A DNA stretch of 64,000 bases from Zea mays (Eukaryota > Streptophyta > Magnoliopsida > Poales > Poaceae): NCBI RefSeq assembly GCF_902167145.1, contig NC_050104.1:107767849-107831848 (forward strand), written 5' to 3'. Position numbers and translations under genes: made by a program. The stretch's first letter is position 1; the number at the start of each line of letters is the position of its first letter. Of this stretch, positions 10,977 to 22,576 are shown piece by piece. Below the pieces are notes generated by a model. That model was given only the letters and a program-made list of their open reading frames with translations. It had not been told where the DNA came from and did not search any database.

Positions 10977-12608
10977 ATGTACGCGGCGGCTCCGAGCAGC
11001 AGCAGGGTGGCCGCCGCCGCCGCCGCCTTCTTCATCGTCATCTCCCTCTCGCCGCAGCTGCTCGTCCGCCCCTTCGGCGCATCGACGACGGTCCACTGGG
11101 CAGCGGCGCAGGAGCTCGGTAGGCGTTTCCGGCCCCCGTTTACACGCGCGCGCGCAGGGGCAGCGCCGTGAGTGACCGACCGATCGAGTCGGCTTTATTA
11201 TTTGAATGCATTGTTACCGGTAGGAGGTCGTTGTGTCATGCATGCATGCGCTCGTTCGTCCTTGGGACACGCTCCCCGTGCTGCTGTTGTCTCGTCTGTG
11301 CATGGTTTTGCTCGATGCGTTGCGCGCTGGATGGCTGGGGTCGGTGGATGAAGACGAGGAGGACTTCAGCTACCGGCGGAACGCCGGGAACGGGCCGGCG
11401 CGGTGGGGCTTGATCCGGAGGGAGTGGGCAACGTGCAACGTGGGCCTCCTGCAGTCGCCCATCGGCCTCTCCGACACCTTGGCGGGGCTAGCCGACCGGT
11501 CCGGCCGCCTGGGCCGCTCCTACCGCCCCGCCGCCGCGTCCCTCGTCAACCGCGGCCACAGCATTATGGTACGGGTGTATATACTTTGGTTTGGTGGCCG
11601 GTCTATTTCGTCGTCGACCGTGGTTATGACCAGCGACGTGCTCTGCGTGTGCCTGCACGCGCGTGTTCGATCAGGTAAGGTTCAACAGCAACCCCGGCGG
11701 CGTGGTGATCGACGGCGTGGCGTACCGGCTCCGGCAGATGCACTGGCACGCGCCGAGCGAGCACGCCATCAACGGGCGCAGGTACGCCCTGGAGCTGCAG
11801 ATGGTGCACCAGAGCGACACCAACAGGTACGCCGTGGTCTCGCAGCTCTACAGGATCTCGCGGCGGCGTCCTGACAGGACCATTCACAGGGTGCGTGAGC
11901 GAGGCCACGTTCAGCTGTTCATTATAAACATTGCACGTACTCCAGATATTGGTAGTGCTCTGACGGTTATTCGAAGTTGCCTCATGCACGCGTACGTGTG
12001 CAGCTGGAGCGGTACATCCGGAGGATCGCGAGGAGGAAGAACCACGAGGAGCTCATCGACGAGGAGGTGGACCCGCGGCGGCCGGTGAGCCGGAGCACGG
12101 CCTACTACAAGTACACGGGCTCCTTCACGACACCGCCCTGCACGGAGGGCGTGACGTGGGTAGTGGCGCACCAGGTAAACAAACGTAAAATTTCATCACT
12201 ACAGTAAACGGAACAACGTCCGACGACCAAAACCGTCGGACATAAGGTCAAAAGGCTGTCCACGGCGACGAACGTGTGTGTGACGCGGCGCCACTTACGT
12301 CCAGACACGGCGGGTGACGCGGCGCCAGGTCAGGCTGCTGCGGAACGCCGTCCACGACGTAAGCACCCTTCAGTCATCCACCTCGGTCGCCGGTCGGCCG
12401 TGCCGTGCGGTGCGGTGCCGCCACCGCCGTTGCGTTGCGTCATGGAGTTGCAGCTAGTAGTAGACTTGCAAGGCCTGACGAAACATGTGTGGCTTTCGCT
12501 GCGCAGGGCACCAGGAGCAACAGGAGGCCACTCCAGGAAGCCAACGGCAGGGCCATCACCTTCTACTACACCTCGCCGGCGCACGGCCGAGGGGCGAACG
12601 GGGACTAG
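10977..12608 (+). CDS. Alpha carbonic anhydrase (nectarin-3/ACA7-like), six exons, altered zinc site
   Basis: Secreted-type alpha carbonic anhydrase (CO2 + water to bicarbonate). My exon model is 10977-11118, 11354-11568, 11675-11890, 12004-12174, 12305-12358 and 12507-12608, all with GT..AG introns, giving 299 residues. A hydrophobic alanine-rich signal peptide covers about 1-35. Family motifs include WGLIRREWATC, LQSPI (81-84), NRGH with shuttle His116, HWHAPSEH (142-149), SFTTPPCTEGVTW (231-243) and the C75-C237 pair. The family has three zinc histidines: the first two are present (142, 144), but the third, expected in ELHMVH, reads ELQMVH, so Gln161 replaces it. Catalysis may be weak or lost. 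The acceptor of exon 2 has a poor pyrimidine tract. Exon 3 starts GTAAGG right after its acceptor AG, so alternative splicing is possible. Confidence 0.88.
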
Positions 12609-12953
12609 CACGCATTGCAAGGAGACGGCCGGCGGAATCTTGGCGTCCCCGTGCTCCTTTTCTGTCCAGGCGACACAGGCCATGGCCAAGCAAACTCTTG
12701 CATGTGATCGATGTCCGACAGTGTTAGGTCAGAGTGCAGACCAATTTTTTTTTTCTCTCCAGCGATCATCAATTCGTTGCGGAGTAATGCTGTAGTGCGA
12801 TTGCATATTTGCATTGGCAAGTGAGTTTGTGCCAAAAAAAAGGACATCAAATTAGTAGAACGTTTGCGGTTTACACTCCTTGTTCCGTGACTGAGTGAGC
12901 GAATTGCAATCTCGAAAATCATGTGATTCTAAGGATAGCACGTCTGCCACATG
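12609..12953 (+). other. Presumed 3' UTR and downstream flank of the carbonic anhydrase gene
   Basis: No ORF with recognisable homology. It includes an A/T-rich stretch near 12745-12760 and a poly-A run near 12833. No clear polyadenylation signal could be assigned. Confidence 0.3.
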
Positions 12954-13787
12954 TAAGGGTGAAAACGATCGGTAACGGTCGGAAAAAATCTCTCACCGTT
13001 TTTACTCGTATAATTTTTTGTTCGGTCGGAATCGATAAACGGAAAAGTCGAAAACGGATAACGACCGGTAAATTCCGGTATATCGAAAACGGATAATTCC
13101 GAGCAAAATAGCTCGGAATTGATCGGGAAACAGTAATTGTAATCGGAAAAGCCCACAATAAACAAATCCTAACCACACAATCGTTCATTCACAGCCACAT
13201 ACAAGTTTCATTCACAAAAGTACACAAAACATAATCTTATCCACATATAATTGGCCATACACTCATATATGTGACATGTAGTCCGGATCACTTAATATAT
13301 CTTTTATGACATATGAAGAAGTAGGTATCACATCTAAAATCTCCATGTCTATAGGAAGGGATGGCACAGGCGTGGAAACTGAAATGCAAATAAAAGACAG
13401 TTTTAGTACAAGAAAATGTGTCATGCGTGGGATGGTGCCGGCTGTGTCCCTGTCACCCTATGTAAATTTGTCATGCATGGGCGTGTGGCCATGCGCCCAT
13501 GGTCATGGGGATGGGTGGATGGCAGATTGGCAGGTGGGAATGTGCATGGAAAGTGCTACTGCTAAAACTATTTTGTGGGTCGAAAAAATACAGAAAACAC
13601 CGGATTTTCTCGTGAAATACGAAAACAGACGGTAAATATGTCTCACCGTTTATCGTTCCGTTTCCGAAACAACATATCATGTTTCCGTCCCGTTTTCCGT
13701 ATATGCCGACAAATCTGAAAACGACCGGAAAAATCTGATAAACGGTACCGGAAATTTACCGGATTTTACCGAACATTTACATCCTTA
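12954..13787. mobile_element. Non-autonomous hAT-like DNA transposon, 834 bp
   Basis: Imperfect terminal inverted repeats: TAAGGGTGAAAACGATCGG at the left matches the reverse complement of the right end (TAAGGATGTAAATGTTCGG). It is flanked by 8-bp sequences GCCACATG (12946-12953) and GCTACAGG (13788-13795), identical at 6 of 8 bases, as expected for an aged hAT target duplication. The interior repeats sub-terminal ACGGTAAAT/ACCGG motifs. No transposase is encoded. Confidence 0.7.
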
Positions 13788-13849
13788 GCTACAGGGTACC
13801 ATGTACTACGAGAGTCTACGACTGCAAAAAAAAATCATGCGTTCACTTC

Positions 13850-14130
13850 CTAAAGCTGACCGTGATTGGAAGCCGCCGTTGTTGGCCACGCCGCCGCCGT
13901 CCTCGGACCACTGGAATGTCGCGTCGAAGACGTCCCGCCCAGACTAGCTTAGCAGTCCGTTCATGAGCGCGTTCTCGTCGGTGTCAGGCCATCAGGTCGT
14001 GGCTGTCCTTGAGCAACCGGTTGGCAGTCTCCATGTTGCGTTCATAGAGCTCCATGTACTCCGCCGGCCTCTCCTGAACATGGCCGCGAACTCGCCGTTC
14101 ACCGACGCGGCGGGCCGGCGGGGTACCCGT
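13850..14130 (-). pseudogene. Unrecognised gene fragment, frame-broken
   Basis: The minus strand shows coherent protein-like pieces in shifted frames: EYMELYERNMETANRLL (about 14030-14085), DTDENALMNGLLS (about 13935-13975) and GRDVFDATFQWSEDGGG (about 13875-13930). They are separated by small frame shifts and a stop. GC-rich, exon-like composition suggests a piece of a host gene captured or left behind. I do not recognise the family. Confidence 0.35.
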
Positions 14131-14400
14131 GGCGGGTCGCGGCAGGCTCCTCCTCCTAGCGCTTGTCCATGGCTACCGACCGCCCTATCCCCAGGTGCGC
14201 CGAGTGCGCCCGTGCATCACACCGTGGGGCAGTGGGCTCCATTTAAAACCGACACTGCAGACGGTCGGCCAGAGTACGGCTCGTACATGATTTGCTACGA
14301 GCTCTAGTAAACAAAACAAATATCACGGTGGATTATGAAATGAAGGTGAAAATAATCAAACTAAGGGCTAGTTCGGAACAGGGAATTGGAGAGTACTGAG

Positions 14401-14479
14401 GGCTGGTTCGATGACTAGGAAATAACAAATATTTCCACTTTCATGGATTCCTTTCAATTCTCTAGTCGCCAAAGCCGCC
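14401..14479. mobile_element. Short MITE-like hairpin (about 79 bp)
   Basis: The left end GGCTGGTTCGATGACTAG pairs with the right end CTAGTCGCCAAAGCCGCC as an inverted repeat. The whole unit is little more than the two arms. Adjacent bases 14371-14400 look like an orphan end of a related unit. Confidence 0.5.
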
Positions 14480-14540
14480 TTGAGAGAGAAAATCTCCTTC
14501 CTATTCAAATTTAAATATAAAGAGAATTTTGTTCCCTCAT

Positions 14541-14668
14541 GGCTGATTTGATGACAAGAGAACTAGAGGTGGTTCATGAGTGAGGAAATCTTTTGATTTT
14601 CAAAATTGAATAGCAAGTGATCTTCTCGTCTATGAATTCCCTCCAATTCTCTTGTCACCATACCAGCC
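14541..14668. mobile_element. MITE (about 128 bp)
   Basis: GGCTGATTTGATGACAAGAG at the left is the inverted counterpart of CTCTTGTCACCATACCAGCC at the right. It is related to the neighbouring units. Confidence 0.6.
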
Positions 14669-14673
14669 TTGAC

Positions 14674-14914
14674 GGCTGATTTGGTAACCAAGTATCACAA
14701 GGAGAAAATTGAGGGTTTGTTGGTTGCGTCTAGATCGAAGGGGACTGTAGGTGATTAAATCTCTCCCTAGTCAAAATTGAATAGAAGGAGATTTAATCCC
14801 CCTCAATCCTTTCGATCCAGATGTAACTGAACAAGGCCTGAGGGGTAAATCAAATTGAATAGTAGGGGATTTCCTCCCCATGAATCCCCCCAATTTCCTT
14901 GTCACCAATCCAGC
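14674..14914. mobile_element. MITE interrupted by a second MITE
   Basis: The left arm GGCTGATTTGGTAACCAAG and right arm CCTTGTCACCAATCCAGC pair across an inner insertion at 14711-14840. The arms match those of the 14541 unit, so they are members of one family. Confidence 0.55.
14711..14840. mobile_element. Inner MITE nested in the 14674-14914 unit
   Basis: The left arm GTTTGTTGGTTGCGTCTAG is the inverted counterpart of the right arm ending CTGAACAAGGCCTG. It is of a different subfamily from its host, with a GGATTAAAT-like core. Confidence 0.6.
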
Positions 14915-15006
14915 TATCAATCCCCTCCAATTCCCTTGCTCCCAAACTATCCATAAGGGTAATATGCAAAACTGGCGGTATACCTAAATCTCTTATTACC
15001 ACTTTA

Positions 15007-15126
15007 GAGTTTGTTTGGTTAGTGGTGGATTGAAGAGGATTAAATCTCTTCCTAATCAAAAATGAATAGAAAAGAATTTAATCCCCCTCAATCCCCTCTG
15101 ATCCAGGTGCAACCGAACAAGGGCTT
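15007..15126. mobile_element. MITE related to the inner unit (about 120 bp)
   Basis: AGTTTGTTTGGTTAGTGGTGG at the left pairs imperfectly with the right arm CAGGTGCAACCGAACAAGGG. It is the same subfamily as 14711-14840, judged by the shared TTAATCCCCCTCAATC core. Confidence 0.55.
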
Positions 15127-16023
15127 ACAGGGATGGAGTTTTCAATCCTCCGTTAGGTTAAAGATAATTATCAGTTTGGTGGAAGTGACACATCGATCTA
15201 ACTTCAAATCATAGAAAAATGAACCCTTCAACCTTAGCATGACGTCTCCTCTGATTATCAACCACATTGCAATACAAACCTTACCAAGAAGGTTGATCTC
15301 TGCTACGAATAGAACAAGAGAAGAACTAAACGCATCTCAACAAAAGTGACAATGTGCAAATATATGGTTGAGATCATGAAAGATAGAGAGACTGATATAA
15401 AGCAAAACCTTAAATCCTAACTTGGATGATGGCTACTAAATCTATAGTCTAAGGCTCTGCAAGGACCTCTATTCAATTACATATGGAGTTTCAACATATT
15501 ACAAACCCTAAACAAAGATTACACACAGCACCCTCATAGATTCTGGATGTCAACTTTTTTATGATTCCTATTGATGTTGGAGTAATTTTGATATGGGACC
15601 AATTCCACTTCTATCAAATTATGTTCCTATCGATATGTAGATTGTCAAAAATAGAGTCTACATACGACCTAGGCATCTATTTTACTGCAAGCTAGTCTTA
15701 AAGGTCAAGTTAAACTCGAACTCGAGTTAGATTAGACGTTTTGTTTGATTTGAACGACCTTAATAGCCTCCAAATGTGATGCCCAAGGAGGAGGATATCC
15801 AAGGTCTTTCTTTGTGTGTTCTCCATCTTCTTATAGTGTGCTCCAACTTTGGTCCAAGTCCTAAGAGTGAATATGAAGCACATAAAGATGCCACAATTCT
15901 TGAGCAAAGCAAATAACTTGTCATGATGGTTTGGAGGCCTTGTCGATGTGATATTAAGGTCAAACCAGATCCGTTTTCAAATAAGATTTCCATTAAATGC
16001 TCATTGAACTCAAATTCACTACC
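15127..16023. other. Unassigned intergenic DNA
   Basis: A/T-rich, with no ORF of recognisable homology and no clear terminal repeats. It may be an old retrotransposon fragment, but I see no specific support. Confidence 0.3.
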
Positions 16024-16814
16024 TGTCGAGTATCGTAATTAGGGGTACCTAAATTACGTCCCTAAATGCGCTTAATCCCGAGGTTTCCGCCAGGCACATA
16101 CCCTGAGGACAATAATGTATAAACCATGACTCGTCTGAGGCCCCTGTCAGCAGTCACGCATGACCCCACCTCACCTGAGCCTGCCCTCGGACAAGGTACG
16201 TACTCGAGAAAATTCTCGTCCCGGCCGAGGTCCCCTTTACCTAGAACTACCGTCTCCGCCTCGCCCAAGCCCGTCTCAAGCTAGGAAGACAACCCCGAGG
16301 TAGGTCTCAGCCAAAGGTCGCATGGGACATGAGCATTTAATGCGCATACCTATCCCACGCAGCACCGCAGGAGAACAGGAGCAACACTATAGGACTGTGG
16401 TCCTGTCAGCTTTCACCAACTACGATGTCGTATGCCTAAGTATAGTGGCTACTGTTCCCCCACGCCGCCTGCCAACTTCTGATGGGACACGCATACTACA
16501 AAGCGTGGGCTGGACCTCAGGAGGAAACTATGCCTCGCCCGAAGCCGGCCTTAGCATCAGAACAAACTCCGCCTCGCCCGAGCCCGGTCTCGGCTACCTA
16601 CTCCCTGTGAATCTCGCAGGAGGTCACTCCTTCCACTATGTCACGCACATCTATGAATCCCGGAGCAAGCTCGATCACGACCTCGGGCAGACTTCCACCT
16701 CGCTTGAGCATGGCTTCGGCCTCGATATTATCAACGAAAGGGCACCCGACGTCACCAGAAATAGCGGAGCTTACATATTACCCAAGAGCTTTTTGTCATA
16801 CTCAGCACTGCATC
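16024..16814 (+). repeat. Old Tat-type gypsy 5' LTR, left part (continues at 45982)
   Basis: Begins TGTCGAGTATCGTAATTAGG, close to the start of the Tat LTR at 20899, and contains GCCTCGCCCGAGC-type runs as in that family. It stops at 16814, where another retrotransposon begins. The remainder (45982-46535) ends in ACA just before a primer-site-like GTTGGTGCGCCAGG. Joined length is about 1345 bp. Confidence 0.75.
16810..16814 (+). repeat. Target site duplication GCATC (left copy)
   Basis: Identical to 45977-45981; together they bracket the giant-LTR element. Confidence 0.85.
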
Positions 16815-17512
16815 TGTGACACCCCAGGTGTCAGTTTCATGTTACGTCGCGAGATTTATCCTAATCTCGGATGCTTAGTGAAAATTTCTATTTCTCGCTC
16901 GCGTATGTCTCTGATTATCCAGACTATTCATTTATGTTTCGCCAAACTCGAGGTTATTCAATCTCGAGGAAGGCCAAATTTGGGGCCTGTTAAAACTTTT
17001 ATTCTCAGCACGAATGCAAACTCAAAAATCATTCTCGACTTATAAATCTCGTTTAAAGCTCATTTAATCAAGCGCTCGACAGTTGCTAGTCGAGCTGAGT
17101 CCGAATCCAATTTCTCGATGTTCGATCTATGTCCAAAAATTAATCTGAGTCTGTACTCTCAAACGAAATGCTCTGTTGTGTCGGTATCTAATTATTTATT
17201 ATCCGACTCGGCTAAATATCTCATGTCCGAACCGAATTCAAAATCTCGTATCGACAGCGATTGTAAAATATCACGATTCGCTTTCTCCGACTAAAAATCC
17301 AAAGCCGATCAGAAATCTGAGAGAAAACATTTATTTCTAAAATAGCGCGCGAGGAATTATTTTCGAGCGAAATCAAATCCAACTCTCGGCCGAATTAATC
17401 GCTCAATTGTCCATTCGTCCAAATTTTATTTTCGCTCTGTTCTCCGTAGAGGCGAAATCCGCAGAAGCATTTTTATTCCGGAAAATAAATTAGCGCGACC
17501 CGATTACGTGTT

Positions 17513-17581
17513 TGGGCTAAGCCCATTCAAGTCCAATAGACCCACTAAGAAACCCTAACCCTAGGATTGCTTCTATAAATA
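17513..17581 (+). promoter_or_regulatory. Telo-box, site II motifs and TATA box in the LARD 5' LTR
   Basis: Within 70 bp: TGGGCT (17513-17518), AGCCCA (17520-17525), telo-box AAACCCTAACCCTA (17550-17563) and TATAAATA (17574-17581). Telo-box plus site II is known from promoters of plant ribosomal-protein and cell-proliferation genes. Use by the element is inferred. Confidence 0.55.
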
Positions 17582-20500
17582 GGAGCTCTCTCCCTTGCAA
17601 ATTGGCAATTTTTCACTCCCACCCCTCCATTCTTCCCAGCCGCCACCCTCTCCCTTCCTGCCTCTTCTTCACGGCAGCAACATCCATCAGGGAGCCGTGC
17701 TTCTCCCATGGCGCCTCCTCTCCTTCCCTTCCTCGAGCAAGCTCTAGTGAGCGCGCAGTGCAGCAACACCTTCTTCCCCATGGAAGCCGGCGCTCCCTGT
17801 CCATGGCGCCATCTCCCAGCAGCCACTCCCATGGCGTGCTGCTCCAGTCGGTCTCCTTCCTCCCTCTGTCCCTTGCCGCAGGAGCAGCAGCTCCTCCTCC
17901 CATGGTCGGCCTCCCTTCTCCCCCTCGGCTCCTTCCTCCAGGCCGAGCTCCTATGCCAGGAACGGCTGCTCCACTTGACCGCTGCTCCATTTTTTCCCCT
18001 CGCTCTGCTCTCTCGGCTGCTGGCGGCCATGGCGCGACGCCTCTCCTCCTTCTCTCTACCCCACAAAACAGCCAGCGCGCAGGAGCTTCTTCTCCATGGA
18101 CGCCGACCAGGCTGGTCCCTCGCCTCTGCTCTTCCCCGTGGTCGCGGTTCTGCGCAGAGCTGCGAGCAGGAGCACGCCATGGCCAGATCTGCCCCCTCCA
18201 TGGACGCCCCTTGCTGTTCCCTGCGCCCAGCTCTCTCTATCCAGCGCGCCCCATTTTCTTCCATGGAAAACCAACAGCGAGCCCCCTTCCTCGCTGTTCG
18301 TCGTGGTGCCCGCCGGCTGTTCGGCAAAATGCGCAGCAAGCCGCGCGCTGCAGCAGCCCTCCCGTTCGATCTCCACTCCCCTCGTCGTGTGTCGTTGCTC
18401 TCGTGCTCGCTGTGTAGCCCCATCCGCAACGCCGTCGAAAACCGTGGTGAGAAACACCCCGCTGCCCTTGCTATTATCATATTTTTGTGCTCGGAAAAAT
18501 GTTGAACTGTTGCGTGTGTCTAATCGCAGCTAGTGGTCGGCGCCGCGCTTCGCGCCTTGCCCGTTCGACGAAACGCCAAGCCATGTGGACAGCCCATGCG
18601 TCTAGTCACGACTCGTTCATGTTGATTGATTTATAGTTTATAATACATATGCTTTGGTTGATGTCGGGCAGTGCATGTATATATGTGGATGTGTGTAATA
18701 TGTTTTGGCTATACACATTGGTAGGATCGTGTTTGCGATTGGAGAACAAAAGGTTATGTGATGTATGCGATTGGTAGTTGTCTAGTTATGTTTTGGTCGA
18801 TGTGGTGCATGTTTAAAAATTGTATTGGTATGGATTGAAGTTTGTGGCGAAAGAAAAAGAAGTAGAAAAGAACTCAGATGTTTTTATATCTTGATAGGAA
18901 AAATATGCGATGTGTTGTTTGATGCGAAAAACTCAGTTACAAAATGCGGATTATGTTTTAGGGAATACATCGATATATTTTTATGTAAAAAGTGTATTAG
19001 TTTTATGCATGTGATCGGTGATTGTGATAGTCGATGCAAATGAGAGTATGGATAATCCGGTTGGAGTCACTTGTGCAGTTGATGCCTTGTGCGTATTGTG
19101 GGGACACGTAGGTGCGTGGGTGAGCCGATATGTTATTTGGTTGTTGGATCGGATACATATGTGGCTGCAATAGTTCTTTTGTACGTCGTAGGGATTGGTC
19201 GCGGATGTATTAATTGTTTGCTAAATCACTTCGCCGTAAAGTAGTGTGTTAGTTGTGGTAAATTAAATAAAGCGTAAAACATGCTTAGTGGTTTCCATAG
19301 TCGGCTAATGAGTTAGTCTATGTTAAATATATTTTATGCATTCATCGTGGTGTTGGTTGGATGTGATAAGTAGATTGGAAGTGTGTGTTTGCCTGAGCAC
19401 GGTGTTGTCAAACGTGTATGCCGAAATGTGTAGTAGTGATTGCGTTAAGTTAAACCGAAGTGTCTCGAGTGCACGCCACAATATGGTTGTATGCGAGATA
19501 TGGCAAAAATAGAGTGTGCTCGACATAAATGTTTGGTCAATATAGGTGGGAATTGTCTTGGCCTAATTAGAGAGGTGATGTCATGCCGTAAGTAGTCATC
19601 ACTTCCTCTACAATTATAAGTCGAGTCTATACGCGTTAGGCGTTCCTTAAATTGTGCTTCACAAGTAAGTGTATGATTGTACTTATGACTTGAATAGATG
19701 TCTTCGAGTGAACTAATAGGTTCCTAAGGCAATTAGCAGTAAGGTGTTTATAGTGACGCTTTATCCCGAAAGGTGTTAAGTCAGCGCATAAATAAGAGAT
19801 AAGTGTATTTTGTGTAGTGTGGATTGATTTTGAGTGCATGGTAGCAAGAAACGAATTAGTGCGCATATAGGCGAGGAATGAGTGTGATGAAATGGTGACA
19901 TGCCTTCGTAGTCATCATGTCGTCTGTTGGTGACCTAACTGAAGGTCGTAGAGAAGGGTCGATTACACGTGTGTTATTATTGTCACCTTATGGTTCTGTA
20001 TGAATTGCAATGTGAAGTAGTTGGCTCTCTATGTGATGCTAGATGTCTAGGTAGACGTTCGTGAATTGTGGTGCTCGGACCGTCGAGATGAAGGTTAAGT
20101 CGGTCGATGCCGATTAAGTAGTTAAAATGATTAATGGAGCAATCATGGAGTTAAATCTAGAAACTAGTGTTCTTGCACCCGTTTGGGATGTTGTAGCCAA
20201 ATTGCGTGTGGTTATGGTCGCGGAGGAAAAGTAGTAGTGCTCATGTGATGTCTAATTTAAAACGCAAATTGTTGGGTGATTATCGTGGAGAGTGCGTTGT
20301 TAATTGATTGTAGTAATTTTAGTGCACTAAATGATTTGGATAAAATTTGTAAGTCTACTTGCTAGTCCTCATTTAATTAATTTAACTCTAAGAAATGGTA
20401 AAGTGCTAGAATGATTCAAGTCTCTAGAATGCTGCAATTCTTGAATTATATAGAAGCTGGAATTTATTGATTGTTGTTTTGGGCTGCACGCATTGTTCTT

Positions 20501-20893
20501 GTTGTGCTGTTTGTTTGATAAACCAAATCGTGTTTTCTGTAGAAAAGTCATATAGAAGAGTTGTAGATAACATGATTATCTTGCTTGTACTAAAATTTGA
20601 CAGCCATAAACCTGACCGTTTAGGAGTTGTGCTTTTCACAAGCCCAACACCTGAATCTGTCGAATTTCTGAACAGATTTCAGAAATTGCAATGGTTGATT
20701 AAGTTAATGTTGAAATCAGTTATTGGTGTTCACAAGAACGTTATAGACAACTCTATTATCTTACTTGTGTTAAAATTTGACAGCCATAGGTCTGACAGTT
20801 TAGGAGTTATGCTTTTTACAAATTCAGTAACTCAATCTGTCCACTTTCTGTACAGATTTCAGAAACTGCACTGTTTGCTTAAGTAAATGTTAC

Positions 20894-20898
20894 AATCT
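20894..20898 (+). repeat. Target site duplication AATCT (left copy)
   Basis: Repeated at 34747-34751. The uninterrupted LTR copy has a single AATCT at the matching place near 43250, which proves the insertion site. Confidence 0.9.
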
Positions 20899-22516
20899 TG
20901 TCGGGGACCATAATTAGGGGTACCCTCAAGGCTCCTAATCCTCAGCTGGTAACCCCCATCAGCATAAAGCTGCAAAGGCCTGATGGGTGCGATTAAGTCA
21001 GGGACCAGTCCATACAAGGGACTCGATCACGCCTCGCCCGAGCCTGGCCTCGGACAAGGGCAGCCGACCCCGGAGGATCTCCGTCTCGCCCGAGGCCCCC
21101 CTCCAGCGGCGAACATGTTCCCGGCTCGCCCGAGGCCCTGCCTTCGCCAAGAAGCAACCCTGACCAAATCGCCGCACCGACCGACCAAATCGCAGGAGCA
21201 TTTAATGCAAAGGTGGCCTCACGCTTTTATCCCGACGCGCCCCCCCCAGCCGACAGAGCCGAAGTGACCGCCGTCACTTCGCCGCTCCACTGACCGGCCT
21301 GACAAAAAGGCAGCGCCGCCTGCGCCGCTCCGACTGCGGTGCCACTTGACAGAGTGAGGCTGACAGGCAGTCAGGCCCGGCCGCAGGCACCATACGAAAC
21401 TCCGCTCCGCCCGACCCAGGGCTCGGACTCGGGCTAAGCCCCGGAAGACGGCGAACTCCGCTCCGCCCGACCCAGGGCTCGGACTCGGGCTAAGCCCCGG
21501 AAGACGGCGAACTCCGCTCCGCCCGACCCAGGGCTCGGACTCGGGCTAAGCCCCGGAAGACGGCGAACTCCGCTCCACCCGACCCAGGGCTCGGACTTGG
21601 GCTCTGCCCCAGAAGACGGCGAACTTCGCACCACCCGACCCAGGGCTCGGACTCGGGCTCAGCCCCAGAAGATGACGAACTCCGCTTCGCCCGACCCCAG
21701 GGCTCGGACTCCGCCCTGGCCTCAGCCGACGGTCTCCGCCTCACCCGAACCAGGGGCTCGGACTCGACCTCGGCCACGGAAGACAGACTCGACCTCGGCT
21801 TCGGAGGAGCTTCCACGTCGCCCAACCTAGGGCGCAGACCAACCACGTCAACAGGAGGCGCCATCATCACCCTACCCCGAGCTGACTCAGGCCACGGGGA
21901 ACAAGACCGGCGTCCCATCTGGCTCGCTCCGCCAGATAGGCAATGATGGCGCCCCGCAAACTCTGTGATGACGGCGGCTCTCAGCCCCCTTACGAAAGCA
22001 AGAGGACGTCAGCAAGGACTCAACAGCTCCGACAGCTGTCCCTCCGCCAGGCTCCAGCACTCCTCCGACGGCCACGATATCACACCAGCTGGGTGCCAAA
22101 ATCTCTCTGGCTGCCACGACGGCATGTATTAGGGCGCTAGCTCTCCTCCGCTAGACACGTAGCACTCTGCTACACCCCCATTGTACATCTGGATCCTCTC
22201 CTTACGCCTATAAAAGGAAGGACCAGGGCCCTCTTAGAGAGGGTTGGCCGCGCGGGGACGAGGACGAGATAGGCGCTCGCGTGAGGCCACTCGCTCCCTC
22301 TCCCACGTGGACGCTTGTAACCCCCTACTGCAAGCGCACCCGACCTGGGCGCGGGACGAACACGAAGGCCGCGGGATTCCCACCTCTCTCACGCCGGTCT
22401 CCGGCCACCTCGCTTCCCCCCTTTGCGCTCGGCCTCGCGCTCGACCCATCTGGGCTGGGGCACGCGGCGACATTCACTCGTCGGCCTAGGGACCCCCCGG
22501 TCTCGAAACGCCGACA
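20899..22516 (+). repeat. 5' LTR of Tat element (1618 bp)
   Basis: TGTCGGGGACCATAATTAGG at the start and AACGCCGACA at the end. TATAAAAG at 22209-22216. It is followed by the primer-site-like GTTGGCGCGCTAGG; I do not assign the tRNA. About 2 percent different from the 3' LTR by eye. Confidence 0.9.
21398..21733 (+). repeat. Six 56-bp tandem repeats in the Tat 5' LTR
   Basis: Each unit starts AACTCCGCTCCGCCCGACC and holds CTCGGACTCGGGCTAAGCCC. The first three units are near identical and later ones are more diverged. The 3' LTR has seven units. Confidence 0.85.
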
Positions 22517-22576
22517 GTTGGCGCGCTAGGTAGGGGCCTGCTGCGTGTTGACGAACAGCTTCCCGTCAAGCTCCAG

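Noticed and set aside
17545..18480. Long antisense ORF in the GC-rich part of the LARD LTR
   Set aside because: It mirrors the GC-rich plus strand, has no domain and is broken into different lengths in the second LTR copy.
21398..21733. Regular short repeats that could suggest a CRISPR array
   Set aside because: Units are contiguous 56-bp tandem repeats without unique spacers, in a plant retrotransposon LTR.
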